Origin: Paractinoplanes rishiriensis
GTDB lineage: Bacteria; Actinomycetota; Actinomycetes; Mycobacteriales; Micromonosporaceae
Length of the DNA: 64,000 nucleotides
Assembly: GCF_016862375.1 (NCBI RefSeq)
Contig: NZ_BOMV01000005.1
Coordinates: forward strand, 220,182 to 284,181
Direction: 5' to 3'
The notes under the pieces are model-generated. The model searched no databases, was not told the DNA's origin, and was given only the letters and a program-made list of their open reading frames with translations. The translations under genes and the position numbers were made by a program. How positions within the stretch are numbered: the stretch's first letter is position 1; each line of letters opens with the position of its first letter. This document shows, piece by piece, positions 33,528 through 42,900 of the stretch.

Positions 33528-35318
33528 ATGCACAGCATGGAGTCAACCCCCGCGAAAGCCGGCCGGGCGCCGACCCGTCGACGGGTGGTACGGGTCCTGA
33601 TTCTGTCGGTGTTGCTGTGCGGCAGCGGGTTCGCGGTGGCCGGCTGGGAGGCGCGCCAGGCGGCCCAGGCCCGCGGCCACCTGCTTCACGCCGCAACCCT
33701 GTTCGACGGCCTGCAATCGCAGCTTGCCGCCGGCAGCTTCGCGGCCGCCAGCACCACGGTCACGGCTATGCGCCGCGAGACAGCTGCCGCCAAGGAACGT
33801 ACCGGGGATCTTGCATGGCGGCTGGGCGGCCATGCTCCGGCGGTGGGGGATGACGTCCGAGCCGTCCGTACCGTGACGTCGGCACTGGACGATCTTGCCG
33901 CCGGAGTGCTTCCGTCGCTGGTCAACGTCGCGGCAAGGATCGAGGCGCTGGCCCCCCGTGGTGGGGTCGTTGATTTGGCCGCCCTGTCGGATGCGGCTTC
34001 CGAGCTGGGCGCGGCCGAAGTCACGTTGCGCCGGATTCGCGACCGGATCAGCGCTATCTCGACAGGTCACCTGGTCGGCCCGCTCGCTGCCCCGATCGCC
34101 GAGTTGGACGGGCAGCTCAGCCGAGCAGTCGAGCTCATCGGCTCCGCGCTGCGGGCGGCAAAGTTGATCGCCCCGATGCTGGGAGCGTCCGGTCCGCGAA
34201 CCTACCTTGCCCTGTTCCAGAATCCGGCCGAGGTCCGCGCAACCGGCGGCATGCCCGGTGCATATCTGGTGATCGAGGCGGACCGCGGCGTGATCCGCGT
34301 CGTCGACGACGGCATGGCCTCCGGCGGCCTGGCGATCAGCAACGTGCCGGTCCTCGCGCTGAACCCCGAGATGACGGCCTTGTACGGCACCGCGATCGGG
34401 CGCTATCCCGCCAACATCAACCAGACTCCGGACTTTCCAACTGTCGCCCGGCTGGCCCGCGAGATGTACCGCCGGCATTCCGGGCGAACCGTAGACGGCG
34501 TACTGGCCACCGATCCGGTGGCCCTGTCATATCTGCTCGGCGCGACCGGCCCGGTCGTTGTGCCCGGGGGACCTGAGTTGCGCGCCGACAACGCAGTACA
34601 CGTGCTGCTGTCCGACGTCTATGCCGGCTCGCGGTCGCGCCCACAGCAAGATGCCTATTTCCGCACCGTGGCGCACGCGACGTTCGCGGCGTTGTCGCGG
34701 CGGCCGATCCCGGCGCGCCCCATGCTGGCCCAGCTGGCCCGCGCTGCCGGTGAGCGGCGTCTCCTCGCCTGGAGCGCCCGCCCCGACGAGCAGCGCCTGC
34801 TGGCCGGCACCGTGCTGGAAGGCGTGCTTCCGCAGGACCGTCCGCAGGCCCCGACCGTCGGGGTGTTCCTCAATGACGGTGGTGGCGGAAAAATGAGCTA
34901 CTACCTGCGGCCCGCGGCACGGCTCGGAGACACCGGATGCAAGCTTGCCGGCCGTTCGGTGCTGAAGCTGCGGCTGACGCTGTCATCCACGGCTCCGGCA
35001 AAGGGCCTGAGTCCGTACGTGCGCAATTCCGCCGCGGCGCTGGATCCATACACCATCCGAACCCACGTATCCGTCTTCAGCCCCACCGGCGGGTCCGTGA
35101 TCGAGGCGCGCCTGGACGGCGTCGGGTCACCGTTCAAGGCTGGTTCGGAGGGCCGTCGCGCCGTCGGGATCATCTCGGTCGACCTGGCACCGGGCACGAG
35201 CCGACGGCTGGAGGTGACCTTGCTCGCCGACTCGGGCACGGTAGAGGCAGCCCGGCTTTGGACGACCCCGACGATCAGCCCATGGCGGATCGAGCACCCA
35301 CCGGCCGGCCGATGCTGA
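33528..35318 (+). CDS. DUF4012 domain-containing membrane-anchored protein
   Basis: A 596-residue protein: one N-terminal transmembrane helix (VRVLILSVLLCGSGFAVAGW, about 18-38), a helical region, then the DUF4012 domain from about 200 (TYLALFQNPAEVRATGGMPG, GAYLVIEADRG) to the C-terminus. DUF4012 proteins recur at actinobacterial exopolysaccharide loci, where their role is unproven; extracytoplasmic polymer handling has been suggested by context. The ATG at 33528 follows AGAGAGG. Its 3' end overlaps the convergent epimerase gene by 44 bp. Confidence 0.86.
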   Translation: MHSMESTPAKAGRAPTRRRVVRVLILSVLLCGSGFAVAGWEARQAAQARGHLLHAATLFDGLQSQLAAGSFAAASTTVTAMRRETAAAKERTGDLAWRLGGHAPAVGDDVRAVRTVTSALDDLAAGVLPSLVNVAARIEALAPRGGVVDLAALSDAASELGAAEVTLRRIRDRISAISTGHLVGPLAAPIAELDGQLSRAVELIGSALRAAKLIAPMLGASGPRTYLALFQNPAEVRATGGMPGAYLVIEADRGVIRVVDDGMASGGLAISNVPVLALNPEMTALYGTAIGRYPANINQTPDFPTVARLAREMYRRHSGRTVDGVLATDPVALSYLLGATGPVVVPGGPELRADNAVHVLLSDVYAGSRSRPQQDAYFRTVAHATFAALSRRPIPARPMLAQLARAAGERRLLAWSARPDEQRLLAGTVLEGVLPQDRPQAPTVGVFLNDGGGGKMSYYLRPAARLGDTGCKLAGRSVLKLRLTLSSTAPAKGLSPYVRNSAAALDPYTIRTHVSVFSPTGGSVIEARLDGVGSPFKAGSEGRRAVGIISVDLAPGTSRRLEVTLLADSGTVEAARLWTTPTISPWRIEHPPAGRC

Positions 35319-36255
35319 CCGGATACGGCCCGGTGCCGGCGAACCAGTCGATGGTCTGGCGAAGTCCCTCCGCCAACGCGATCGGCGCCAGCCCGGGAAA
35401 GAGGCTGCGCAACCGGTCGTTCGCCCCGTGGGAGTGGCGGACGTCGCCCGGTCGAGCGGGCTCGTACCGGACATTCAGGTCCCGGTCGAGCAGTTCACCG
35501 ATGAGCTCGATCACCTGCCGGATGCTGACGCTCTCACCGAAGGCGAGGTTCACCGGCGCGTCGGCGGTGACCCGGCAGAGCACGGCCTGGGTCAGCACGT
35601 CGACGACCGATCCGACGAAGGTGAAGTCGCGGGTCTGCTGGCCGTCGCCCTGCACCGTCAGCGGTTCCCCGTTCAGCGCGGCATGTACGAAAGCCGGGAT
35701 CGCCGCGGCGTAAGCATGGCCGGTCGACTGGAACGGCCCGTACACGTTGAAAAATCGCAGGACCAGCGTCGGCAGGCCGAAGGAGGCGGCGTAGGCGAGC
35801 GCGTAGGACTCGGCCGCGAGTTTGCTCGCGGCGTACGGACTGAGCGGCCGGGTCGCCAGACCTTCGTGCTTGGGCAGGTCAGGCGTGGCGCCATAAACCG
35901 ACGAGGACGACGCCGCGACGAGATGCGCACCGGAGCGCCGGCATGCCTCCAGAAGGTTGACCGTGCCGGTGACGTTGGCGTCATGGCTCGCGAACGGATC
36001 GGCCAGCGAACGTGGGACTGAGGGACGCGCGGCCAGGTGGACCACGGCGTCGGCCCGGTCCAGCACCTCCCGCAGCGGCCCCTGGTCGCGGATGTCGCCG
36101 ACCACCAGCTCGACGCCGGCTCCGGCGAGGTTGGCCGCATTGCCGGTGCTGAGGTTGTCGTAGGCAACGACCCGGTCGATTCCGGGCTGGTCGACGAGCG
36201 CCCGGCACAGGTTCGCTCCGATGAAACCGGCTCCACCGGTGACCACCACATTCAT
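35275..36255 (-). CDS. NAD-dependent nucleotide-sugar epimerase/dehydratase
   Basis: A 326-residue extended short-chain dehydrogenase: NAD-binding GGAGFIGANL at the N-terminus, the SSSSVYG catalytic Ser/Thr region and YAASK (Tyr-Lys pair). Similar to UDP-glucose 4-epimerase or dTDP-glucose-4,6-dehydratase-type enzymes that prepare sugar nucleotides for repeat-unit assembly. The ATG at 36255 has GAGGAGA upstream and overlaps the glycosyltransferase stop by 4 bp. It is translated with that glycosyltransferase. Confidence 0.88.
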   Translation of the reverse strand: MNVVVTGGAGFIGANLCRALVDQPGIDRVVAYDNLSTGNAANLAGAGVELVVGDIRDQGPLREVLDRADAVVHLAARPSVPRSLADPFASHDANVTGTVNLLEACRRSGAHLVAASSSSVYGATPDLPKHEGLATRPLSPYAASKLAAESYALAYAASFGLPTLVLRFFNVYGPFQSTGHAYAAAIPAFVHAALNGEPLTVQGDGQQTRDFTFVGSVVDVLTQAVLCRVTADAPVNLAFGESVSIRQVIELIGELLDRDLNVRYEPARPGDVRHSHGANDRLRSLFPGLAPIALAEGLRQTIDWFAGTGPYPVSIGRPVGARSAMG

Positions 36256-37448
36256 CGTTCTGTCTCCTCGGCTTCTGGTGCTCGCCGGACCGGTCGCGGC
36301 CACCAACCGCCTTCCGCAGCGAGCGCGGCGTAGAGCCGGTCGGTGTCAGCCACCAGCCGGTCGGTACTGAACTGCTCAACGCAATAGGCTCGTGCGGCCC
36401 GGCCCATGGCCTCGCGGCGCGCGGGGTCACGCAGCAGGGCCGCCGTGCACCGGGTCAGAGCAGCGACGTCGACGCTTGCCAGGACGCCGGTCCGGCCGTC
36501 CTGGATCACCTCAGCGACGCTGCCGACCCGCGTCGCCACCGCGGCGACGCCGGCCAGGCCGGCCTCGATCAACGACATCGGCATGCCCTCGTTGTCGGAA
36601 GTCAGCAGCGCCAGGTCGGCTGCCGCGTAGACGGTCTCGACGTCACTGCGCCACCCCCCTAGCCGCAGTGTGTCCGGCAGCTCGCGGGAGGCCGCCCGGA
36701 GCTCGCCCAGGCGATCGCCCTCGCCGAAGACCGCGAACACGACGTCCGGTACCAGCTCGCGTACTTCACGCGCGACCGCCGCCAGCCGGTCCGGGCGTTT
36801 GATCCCGGTGATTCGGCCGACGGACACGACCACCGGCCGGTCCCTGGGCAGGCCCAGCCGTTCGCGTGCAGCGGCCCGGTCCGGCAGGTCGGGCAGTGTG
36901 GTGCCGGGCGGTACGACGACGAACTGACCCGGACGCCCTATGCCGGCCTCGATCAGGTCGTCGCGGACCTGCCTGCCGACGGCGACGAGCCGGTCGGTGC
37001 GCGCGGCCAGGCACCGCTCGGCTGTCGTCACGAGACGGGTCACCGACCGCGGGAAGTATCCGTGCAGCAGGTGCCCGTGGAAAGTGTGCACGCGCGCCGG
37101 CACGCCGGTGATCGCTGCGGCCAGCCGGCCGAGCGCGCCGGCCTTCGCGCTGTGGGTGTGCATGATGTGTGGCCGGAACTCACGGACCGCGGTGACCAGC
37201 TCGGCCAGCGCCCGGAGGTCGTCGAGGGGCCGGACTCGCCGGCCCAGGGCCGCGATCCGATAAGTCGGCAGGCCGGAATCCGACCACTGGTGATGATCAG
37301 CCTCGTGGCCCTGCACGTGGCCGGCGTAGAGCCGCTGATCGTACCGGTCCGGATCGAGCCCGCGGAGGAGTCCGAGAACCTGGACCGCCGGACCGCCGAT
37401 GTTCATGCGGGCGATGACCCGCATCACGCGCAGCCGGTCGTCAGGCAC
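36252..37448 (-). CDS. GT4-family glycosyltransferase
   Basis: A 398-residue GT-B enzyme: N-terminal acceptor domain (MNIGGPAVQVLGLLRGL, HTHSAKAGALGRLAA) and C-terminal donor domain with VVSVGRITGIKRPD, GEGDRLGEL and the EX7E motif in DNEGMPMSLIEAGLAG. It should transfer a sugar from a nucleotide donor to the lipid-linked repeat unit. The GTG at 37448 follows GGAGGA. It heads a two-gene minus block with the epimerase, and its upstream region is shared with the divergent glycosyltransferase at 37530. Confidence 0.9.
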   Translation of the reverse strand: MPDDRLRVMRVIARMNIGGPAVQVLGLLRGLDPDRYDQRLYAGHVQGHEADHHQWSDSGLPTYRIAALGRRVRPLDDLRALAELVTAVREFRPHIMHTHSAKAGALGRLAAAITGVPARVHTFHGHLLHGYFPRSVTRLVTTAERCLAARTDRLVAVGRQVRDDLIEAGIGRPGQFVVVPPGTTLPDLPDRAAARERLGLPRDRPVVVSVGRITGIKRPDRLAAVAREVRELVPDVVFAVFGEGDRLGELRAASRELPDTLRLGGWRSDVETVYAAADLALLTSDNEGMPMSLIEAGLAGVAAVATRVGSVAEVIQDGRTGVLASVDVAALTRCTAALLRDPARREAMGRAARAYCVEQFSTDRLVADTDRLYAALAAEGGWWPRPVRRAPEAEETER

Positions 37449-37500
37449 GCATCCTCCAAGCTCCGACCCTCTATCCCAAGTAAACCGGATATGTACTGTC

Positions 37501-37506
37501 TAATAT
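37501..37506 (+). promoter_or_regulatory. Candidate -10 box TAATAT in AT-rich divergent promoter
   Basis: The gap 37449-37529 is far more AT-rich than its surroundings. TAATAT at 37501-37506 matches a -10 box 24 bp before the preferred start of the plus-strand glycosyltransferase. No clear -35 box is seen. Confidence 0.35.
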
Positions 37507-37529
37507 GGCGAATCCCGTATTATCTGGAC

Positions 37530-38717
37530 GTGATCTTCGCCGAGGGGTCGCCCGACGTTGCTGTCGGCGCCGCTGATCCGCATCCGCCCCACCCGCGCGT
37601 CGGGCGGGTCTGCCTGGTCATCGGGCAGCTCGGTCTCGGCGGCGCGGAGAAGCAGCTCGCCCTGCTCGCGTCGGGCCTGCGGAAACGGGGAGTCGAGGCG
37701 ACGGCGGTGGTGTTGCGTGAGGGCGGCCCCCGCGAGGAGATCCTCCGGGATGGCGGCGTGCCGCTGATCAACCTTCGCCTCCGGCCGGCCGCGTCCAGGT
37801 GGCAGCAGCTCGCCCTGCTGCCGCTGGCAATCGACCGGCTCAGGCGGACGATGCTTCAGCTGCGCCCCGACGTCGTGCACGCCTTTCTCTTGCACAGCTA
37901 CGTGTTGAGCGTCCCGGCCGCGCGCCTGGCCAGAGTCCCGGTCTGCGTCGCGGGCCGGCGAAGCCTGAGCACCTTCCGGACCGGACTCCACCCCGCGGTC
38001 GTCGCGTTCGAGCGCCTCGCGACCCGGATGACCGATCTGCTGATCGCCAATGCGGACGCCGTGGCCGACGACGTCGTGCGCACCGAAGGCGTCGCTCGGG
38101 ACCGGATCCGGGTGGTGTACAACGGGCTCGCCGGCTCGTCGTTCGAGCCGGCCACACCCGCACAGCTCACCACCTCCGCTCCCGTCATCATGTGTGTGGC
38201 CAACCTGCGGGCCTACAAGGGTCATCGCTACCTGCTCGAAGCGGCGGCCCGCCTGGGCGAACGCGGCCTGGCGTGCACACTCGCGCTGATCGGCACGGGC
38301 CCGGAAGAGGAGTGCCTGCAACACCAGGCCGAGGCGTTGCGCCTCGACGCCCGTTTCCTGGGCGCGCGCACCGACATCGCCGCGCTCCTTGCTCGTGCGG
38401 ACGTGGTCGTACTGCCGTCCCTCACCGAAGGCATGAGCAACGCCGTGATGGAGGCGATGGCCGCCGGAAAGCCGGTCGTTGCCACCGATGTCGGCGGCAC
38501 CGCGGAGTTGCTCGAGGGTCGCGGGATCCTGGTTCCCCCGGCCGACTCGGCCGCCCTCGCGGCCGGGTTGGAACGCCTCTTGCGGGACCCGGACCACGGG
38601 CGCCGCCTGGCCGGCGCCGCCCGTGCCTGGAGCCGTCAGTTCCTCCACCTTGACGGCATGGTGGACCGGCATCTGGCCATCTACTCGGAACTGTTGGAGG
38701 CCCGATGTGCGGGATAG
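37530..38717 (+). CDS. GT4-family glycosyltransferase
   Basis: A 395-residue GT-B enzyme: GRVCLVIGQLGLGGAEKQLA at the N-terminus, VVYNGLAGSSF, a donor-site CVANLRAYKGHRYLLEA and the EX7E motif in SLTEGMSNAVMEAMAAG. The start is uncertain. GTG 37530 is preferred because the upstream in-frame ATG at 37491 would add codons such as TGT, CTA, ATA and TAT that are very rare here. It begins a plus-strand block with asparagine synthase (13-bp overlap), flippase and FkbM methyltransferase. Confidence 0.86.
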   Translation: MIFAEGSPDVAVGAADPHPPHPRVGRVCLVIGQLGLGGAEKQLALLASGLRKRGVEATAVVLREGGPREEILRDGGVPLINLRLRPAASRWQQLALLPLAIDRLRRTMLQLRPDVVHAFLLHSYVLSVPAARLARVPVCVAGRRSLSTFRTGLHPAVVAFERLATRMTDLLIANADAVADDVVRTEGVARDRIRVVYNGLAGSSFEPATPAQLTTSAPVIMCVANLRAYKGHRYLLEAAARLGERGLACTLALIGTGPEEECLQHQAEALRLDARFLGARTDIAALLARADVVVLPSLTEGMSNAVMEAMAAGKPVVATDVGGTAELLEGRGILVPPADSAALAAGLERLLRDPDHGRRLAGAARAWSRQFLHLDGMVDRHLAIYSELLEARCAG

Positions 38718-40588
38718 CCGGGATGGTGTCGACCGACGAGGTCGACCCCGGACTCGTCCGGCGCATGTGCGCCGCCATCGAGCATCGTGGCCCGGACGGA
38801 GCGGGCTACCACACCGGCCCGCAGGTCGCCCTCGGCATGCGCCGGCTGGCCGTCATCGACGTCGCCGGCGGACAACAGCCGGTCCGTAACGAGGACGGCA
38901 CGGTGCTCGCTGTGTTCAACGGCGAGCTCTACAACCACCCCGAGTTGCGAGCGGACCTGATCCGGCGGGGGCATCGCCTGACCACCAGGAGTGACACCGA
39001 ATGCCTGGTGCACCTATATGAGGAGTACGGCGACGACCTGGTACACCGGTTGCGGGGCATGTTCGCGTTCGCGATCTGGGACGCCGGCCGCGCCCGTCTG
39101 CTGCTCGCCCGCGACCGGGTCGGCAAGAAGCCGTTGTACTGGCGCTCGGCCGGGCCCGGACTGGCGTTCGCCTCCGAGCTCAAAGCACTGCTCCAGGACC
39201 CGGCCTGGCCTCGCCGCGTCGACCACGAGGCTCTGCACCACTACTTGACCTATCAATACGTTCCGGCACCGTGGTCCATCTACACGGGCGTGCAGAAGCT
39301 GCCGCCGGGGCACCTGCTCGTCTGGCAGAACGGCATCGCCTCGGTGCGTCGCTACTGGCGGCTCGACTTCACCCCACGGCCGGCACAGAGTGCGGGCGAA
39401 GCCTGCGAACGAATCCGGACGCTGCTGCTGGAGGCGACCCGGATCCGCATGGTGAGCGAGCGTCCGCTCGGCGCGTTCCTCTCCGGCGGGATCGACTCGT
39501 CCGCTGTCGTGGCGGCGATGGCGAGGCAGAGCACCGACCCGGTGCGGACCTTCAGCATCGGCTTCGAGGAACGCGGCTACGACGAACGGCGCTACGCCCG
39601 CATGGTGGCCGCGCGATATCGGACCGACCACCACGAGATGGTGGTGACCCCGTCGGCCCTGACGGTGCTTCCGACCCTGGCGTGGCATTTCGACGAACCG
39701 TTCGCGGATTCCTCGGCGATTCCCAGCTTCTACGTGGCCCAGCTGAGCCGGCAGCACGTGACCGTGGTGCTGAACGGTGACGGGGGCGACGAATGCTTCG
39801 GCGGCTACCAGCGCTACGCGGTGATGGCCCGGCTCTCCGGGTTACCCGTGCGTGCTCTGGCCCCTCTCGTACCGGCTCGGCTGGGTCCGCTACTCACCCG
39901 GTCGCTGCCGCACAAGCTTGGACGAGCCTTCGCCTTGCTTGGGCAACCAGCCGCCCGGCGGTACGGCCGACTGATGTCGTATTTCGATGCGGAGCAGAAG
40001 CTCGCGCTGTACTCGGACGCGTTGCGGGACGAGCTGGAGGACGTCGACAGCTACCGTCTCTTCGACGAGACCTGGGCCGCGTCGGCCGCGGACAGCGACG
40101 TCGGCCGTGCCATCGACACCGATGTGAACACCTACCTGCCAGGCGACCTGCTCCCCAAGGTGGACATCACCACGATGGCGAACTCGCTGGAGGCGAGGTC
40201 GCCATTTCTCGACCACCATCTCCTGGAGTGGGCGGCCGGTCTGCCGACCCGCATGAAGGTGACGTCCGCGGACACCAAGCGCATCCTGAAACAGGCCGTC
40301 GTGGACTGGCTACCGGCCGAGGTGGTGAATCGGCCGAAGATGGGGTTCGGCGTGCCGATGGCCTCCTGGCTCCGCGGCGCCCTCCGGGACCACGCGTACG
40401 ACCTGCTCACCGACCACACCGCGCGTAGCCGCGGCCTCTTCCGGCCCGATGTCGTGTCGGGACTGCTCCGCGAGCACGAATCCGGCCTCGACCGGAGCCG
40501 GCAGCTCTGGGCACTGATCCAGTTCGAGCAATGGCACCGTTCGCACGTCGAGGTCCCGGCGGCGACCACCGCGGACGCGTGGATCTGA
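38705..40588 (+). CDS. asnB: Asparagine synthase (glutamine-hydrolysing) family protein
   Basis: A 627-residue amidotransferase. The N-terminal class II glutaminase starts MCGIAGMV with nucleophile Cys2; the C-terminal synthetase holds the PP-loop LSGGIDSSAVV and LEARSPFLDHHL. The ordinary product is asparagine, but copies inside polysaccharide clusters may instead amidate sugar acids or other acceptors. Its 5' end overlaps the glycosyltransferase by 13 bp and its 3' end overlaps the flippase start by 10 bp. Confidence 0.9.
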   Translation: MCGIAGMVSTDEVDPGLVRRMCAAIEHRGPDGAGYHTGPQVALGMRRLAVIDVAGGQQPVRNEDGTVLAVFNGELYNHPELRADLIRRGHRLTTRSDTECLVHLYEEYGDDLVHRLRGMFAFAIWDAGRARLLLARDRVGKKPLYWRSAGPGLAFASELKALLQDPAWPRRVDHEALHHYLTYQYVPAPWSIYTGVQKLPPGHLLVWQNGIASVRRYWRLDFTPRPAQSAGEACERIRTLLLEATRIRMVSERPLGAFLSGGIDSSAVVAAMARQSTDPVRTFSIGFEERGYDERRYARMVAARYRTDHHEMVVTPSALTVLPTLAWHFDEPFADSSAIPSFYVAQLSRQHVTVVLNGDGGDECFGGYQRYAVMARLSGLPVRALAPLVPARLGPLLTRSLPHKLGRAFALLGQPAARRYGRLMSYFDAEQKLALYSDALRDELEDVDSYRLFDETWAASAADSDVGRAIDTDVNTYLPGDLLPKVDITTMANSLEARSPFLDHHLLEWAAGLPTRMKVTSADTKRILKQAVVDWLPAEVVNRPKMGFGVPMASWLRGALRDHAYDLLTDHTARSRGLFRPDVVSGLLREHESGLDRSRQLWALIQFEQWHRSHVEVPAATTADAWI

Positions 40589-41982
40589 GTCCGCGCCGCC
40601 CGCCGGCGGGCACCCGGGCGGAAAAGGTCCGCAACGCCATCGGCGCGTACGGCATCCGCCTGGTCCTTGGCGCAGTGACCGGGGTGGTCATCTCCCGGGC
40701 GTTGAATCCGGAGGGGCGCGGAACCTACTACGTCATCGTGACGATCGTCTCGATCGCGACGGTTCTCGGTCACGTGTCAATCGGTCAGGCGAGCGTCTCG
40801 TTCTGGTCGGGCGATCGCGCCGCGATCCCGTCGAACAACCTGGTGCTCGGCCCCCTGCTGGGCGTCGCGTCGGCGGTGGTGACCGCTCTGGTGATCGCGG
40901 TGATGTGGCCGGGCGTCGTACCACCGTCCACCCGTCCGGTGCTGTTTCTCGCGCTGGCCACGGTGCCGTTCCTGGTGGCCGCCATCCATCTGAACACCGT
41001 GGTGCTGCTGCTCGACCGGGTCAACGTGGTCAACGGCGCGGTCGCGGTCGCCGCGCTGGTGCAGTGTGGAGCGCTGCTGGGGTGGACTTCCTCGGGTCAT
41101 CTGTCGACGTCAGCGGTGGTCTGGATCTGGGTGGTGGCAGGCGTCGTACCCTTGCTGTTCTTCGTACCGGTGCTCCGGCCGCACCTGGGCCGGGGGGATG
41201 TCCGGCTGGCCTGTCGCATGGTCAGTGCCGGTCTTCGGTACCACGTCGGGGTGGTCGCGCTTTACCTTCTTTCCCGGCTCGACGTCCTGATCATCCACCG
41301 GCTCGCACCCGGTGCACCGGTGGGTTTGTACACCTTGGCGGTCAGCGTCGGGGAGATCACCCAGATTGCGACGGCCGCACTCGCCCAGGCGGTGCTCTCG
41401 GACCAGGCGGAGGCGAGCCTGGACAGGGCCACCGGACTGACCATCCGGAGTGTGCGCGTCTCGGTGATCATGGCATCCTGCGTGGTAGGCGCGCTGTGCC
41501 TGACGGCACCGTGGCTTGTCCCGGCGCTCTACGGCGCCGACTTCGGTGGCAGCGTCCCGGCGATCTTCGCCCTGGCTCCGGGACTGCTGGCGCTCGGCGC
41601 AACCCGCTCGCTCTCGCCTTATCTGCTTCGGCTCGACCGGCCCTGGCGGGTTTCCGGCATCGCCCTGCTGGCCTTGCTCATCAACGTGGTGCTCAACCTG
41701 CTCCTCATTCCGGCCTGGGGCGTCGTGGGGTGCGCGTGCGCGTCGAGCGCGGGATGGCTGGTGTACGCCGGATGCCAGGTGTCCTGGTTCACCAAGGCGA
41801 CCGGCACACCGATCGCCGCCCTCCTGCCCGGCCGGAGCGACCTGGCGCGACTGCGGTCCGAGGTCGCCGCGCTCAGTCCGTGGGCCAATCCTGGCCAGAA
41901 TCACGAGGTCGCGCGCTGCGCCCCCGGCGCCCGGGCCGGGCAGCGCCCAGTGGAGAAAGGCACCGGCTCGTGGCCGCGGTGA
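40579..41982 (+). CDS. Wzx-like polysaccharide repeat-unit flippase
   Basis: A 467-residue integral membrane protein with about 14 helices, starting RAEKVRNAIGAYGIRLVLG and carrying the MOP/oligosaccharide-flippase layout (NPEGRGTYYVIVTIVSIATV, LSRLDVLIIHRLAPGAPVG, LLINVVLNLLLIPAWGVVG). It should move undecaprenyl-linked repeat units across the membrane. The start is a GTG at 40579, overlapping the asnB stop by 10 bp; no other start precedes the first helix. Confidence 0.87.
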   Translation: MDLSPRRPPAGTRAEKVRNAIGAYGIRLVLGAVTGVVISRALNPEGRGTYYVIVTIVSIATVLGHVSIGQASVSFWSGDRAAIPSNNLVLGPLLGVASAVVTALVIAVMWPGVVPPSTRPVLFLALATVPFLVAAIHLNTVVLLLDRVNVVNGAVAVAALVQCGALLGWTSSGHLSTSAVVWIWVVAGVVPLLFFVPVLRPHLGRGDVRLACRMVSAGLRYHVGVVALYLLSRLDVLIIHRLAPGAPVGLYTLAVSVGEITQIATAALAQAVLSDQAEASLDRATGLTIRSVRVSVIMASCVVGALCLTAPWLVPALYGADFGGSVPAIFALAPGLLALGATRSLSPYLLRLDRPWRVSGIALLALLINVVLNLLLIPAWGVVGCACASSAGWLVYAGCQVSWFTKATGTPIAALLPGRSDLARLRSEVAALSPWANPGQNHEVARCAPGARAGQRPVEKGTGSWPR

Positions 41983-42896
41983 ACTGGCGGACTTTCGTCA
42001 AGACCGGCCGTGACCACCTGCTGCGCCGCAAGCCGCGCCTCCAACGGACCATCCGCGAGCTGGCGCGGCGGGGGCATCTGCCGCCGGCCGTGTGGCTCAG
42101 ACTGCACCCCATCGGGATCTGGACGCTGCGGGCCCCGGACGGAGCGCCGTTCCTCTATAACTCCGACTTCGACGATGACCGGCTCGCCCGACACATCGTG
42201 TGGACCGAGCTGCGCCACTGGGAGTCCAGCGTCCAGCCGGTGTTGTTCGAGCTGGCCCGGCACGCCGAGGTCTTCCTCGACGTCGGCGCCTACTCCGGGA
42301 TCTACACGCTTCTGGCCTGCGTCGCCAACCGGGACCTGCACGCGATCGCCTGCGAGCCGAACCCGGCCAACCTCGCCCAGTTGCGTTCCAACGTACGACT
42401 CAACGGCCTCGACAACCGGGTCACCATCGTGGCCGAGGCGTTGTCGTGGGCCTGTGGCCGGGGGAGGTTGACGATTCCCGCCGACACCTCGCGCGCAACC
42501 CTGCGCCGCGTCCCCGGCCGTGCCGGAACCCGCGAGATCGAGGTCGAGGTCACCACCGGTGACCAGCTGCTGGGTGACGGGCGGGTGGACCTGATCAAAG
42601 TCGATGTCGAAGGTCTCGAGTCGCAGATCCTGGCCGGCCTGGAGAAGGTGCTGGCCGCGCACCGGCCGACCATCATCGCCGAATGCCTGGACCAGCAGGC
42701 GCTGCTGCGGGTCCGCGCCACCACGTTCCGCTTCGGCTATCACCACATCTACCACCTCGACGGGCACGGTCCGGTGCCGATCGACGACACCTTCATCCAT
42801 CCGCAGCGGTGTCCGCACTTCTTGTTCCGCACCGAGCCGATGGTCTACCCGGGGCGAATCACGACCGGCCAGGAATCCCGGTCGGCGGGCGGCTGA
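41970..42896 (+). CDS. FkbM-family methyltransferase
   Basis: A 308-residue SAM methyltransferase of the FkbM type: FLDVGAYSGIYTLLAC (motif I), ACEPNPANLAQLRSNVRLNG and LIKVDVEGLESQILAGL. Such enzymes O-methylate sugars or hydroxylated products. The GTG at 41970 has GAGAAAGG 9 nt upstream; a GTG at 41979 forming a GTGA overlap is the alternative. It is the last gene of the plus block, 4 bp from a convergent methyltransferase. Confidence 0.86.
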   Translation: MAAVNWRTFVKTGRDHLLRRKPRLQRTIRELARRGHLPPAVWLRLHPIGIWTLRAPDGAPFLYNSDFDDDRLARHIVWTELRHWESSVQPVLFELARHAEVFLDVGAYSGIYTLLACVANRDLHAIACEPNPANLAQLRSNVRLNGLDNRVTIVAEALSWACGRGRLTIPADTSRATLRRVPGRAGTREIEVEVTTGDQLLGDGRVDLIKVDVEGLESQILAGLEKVLAAHRPTIIAECLDQQALLRVRATTFRFGYHHIYHLDGHGPVPIDDTFIHPQRCPHFLFRTEPMVYPGRITTGQESRSAGG

Positions 42897-42900
42897 AGCC

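Noticed and set aside
36766..37263. Small frames inside the glycosyltransferase gene on both strands
   Set aside because: All are shadows of the GT4 gene, with Arg/Pro-rich translations and no ribosome-binding site.
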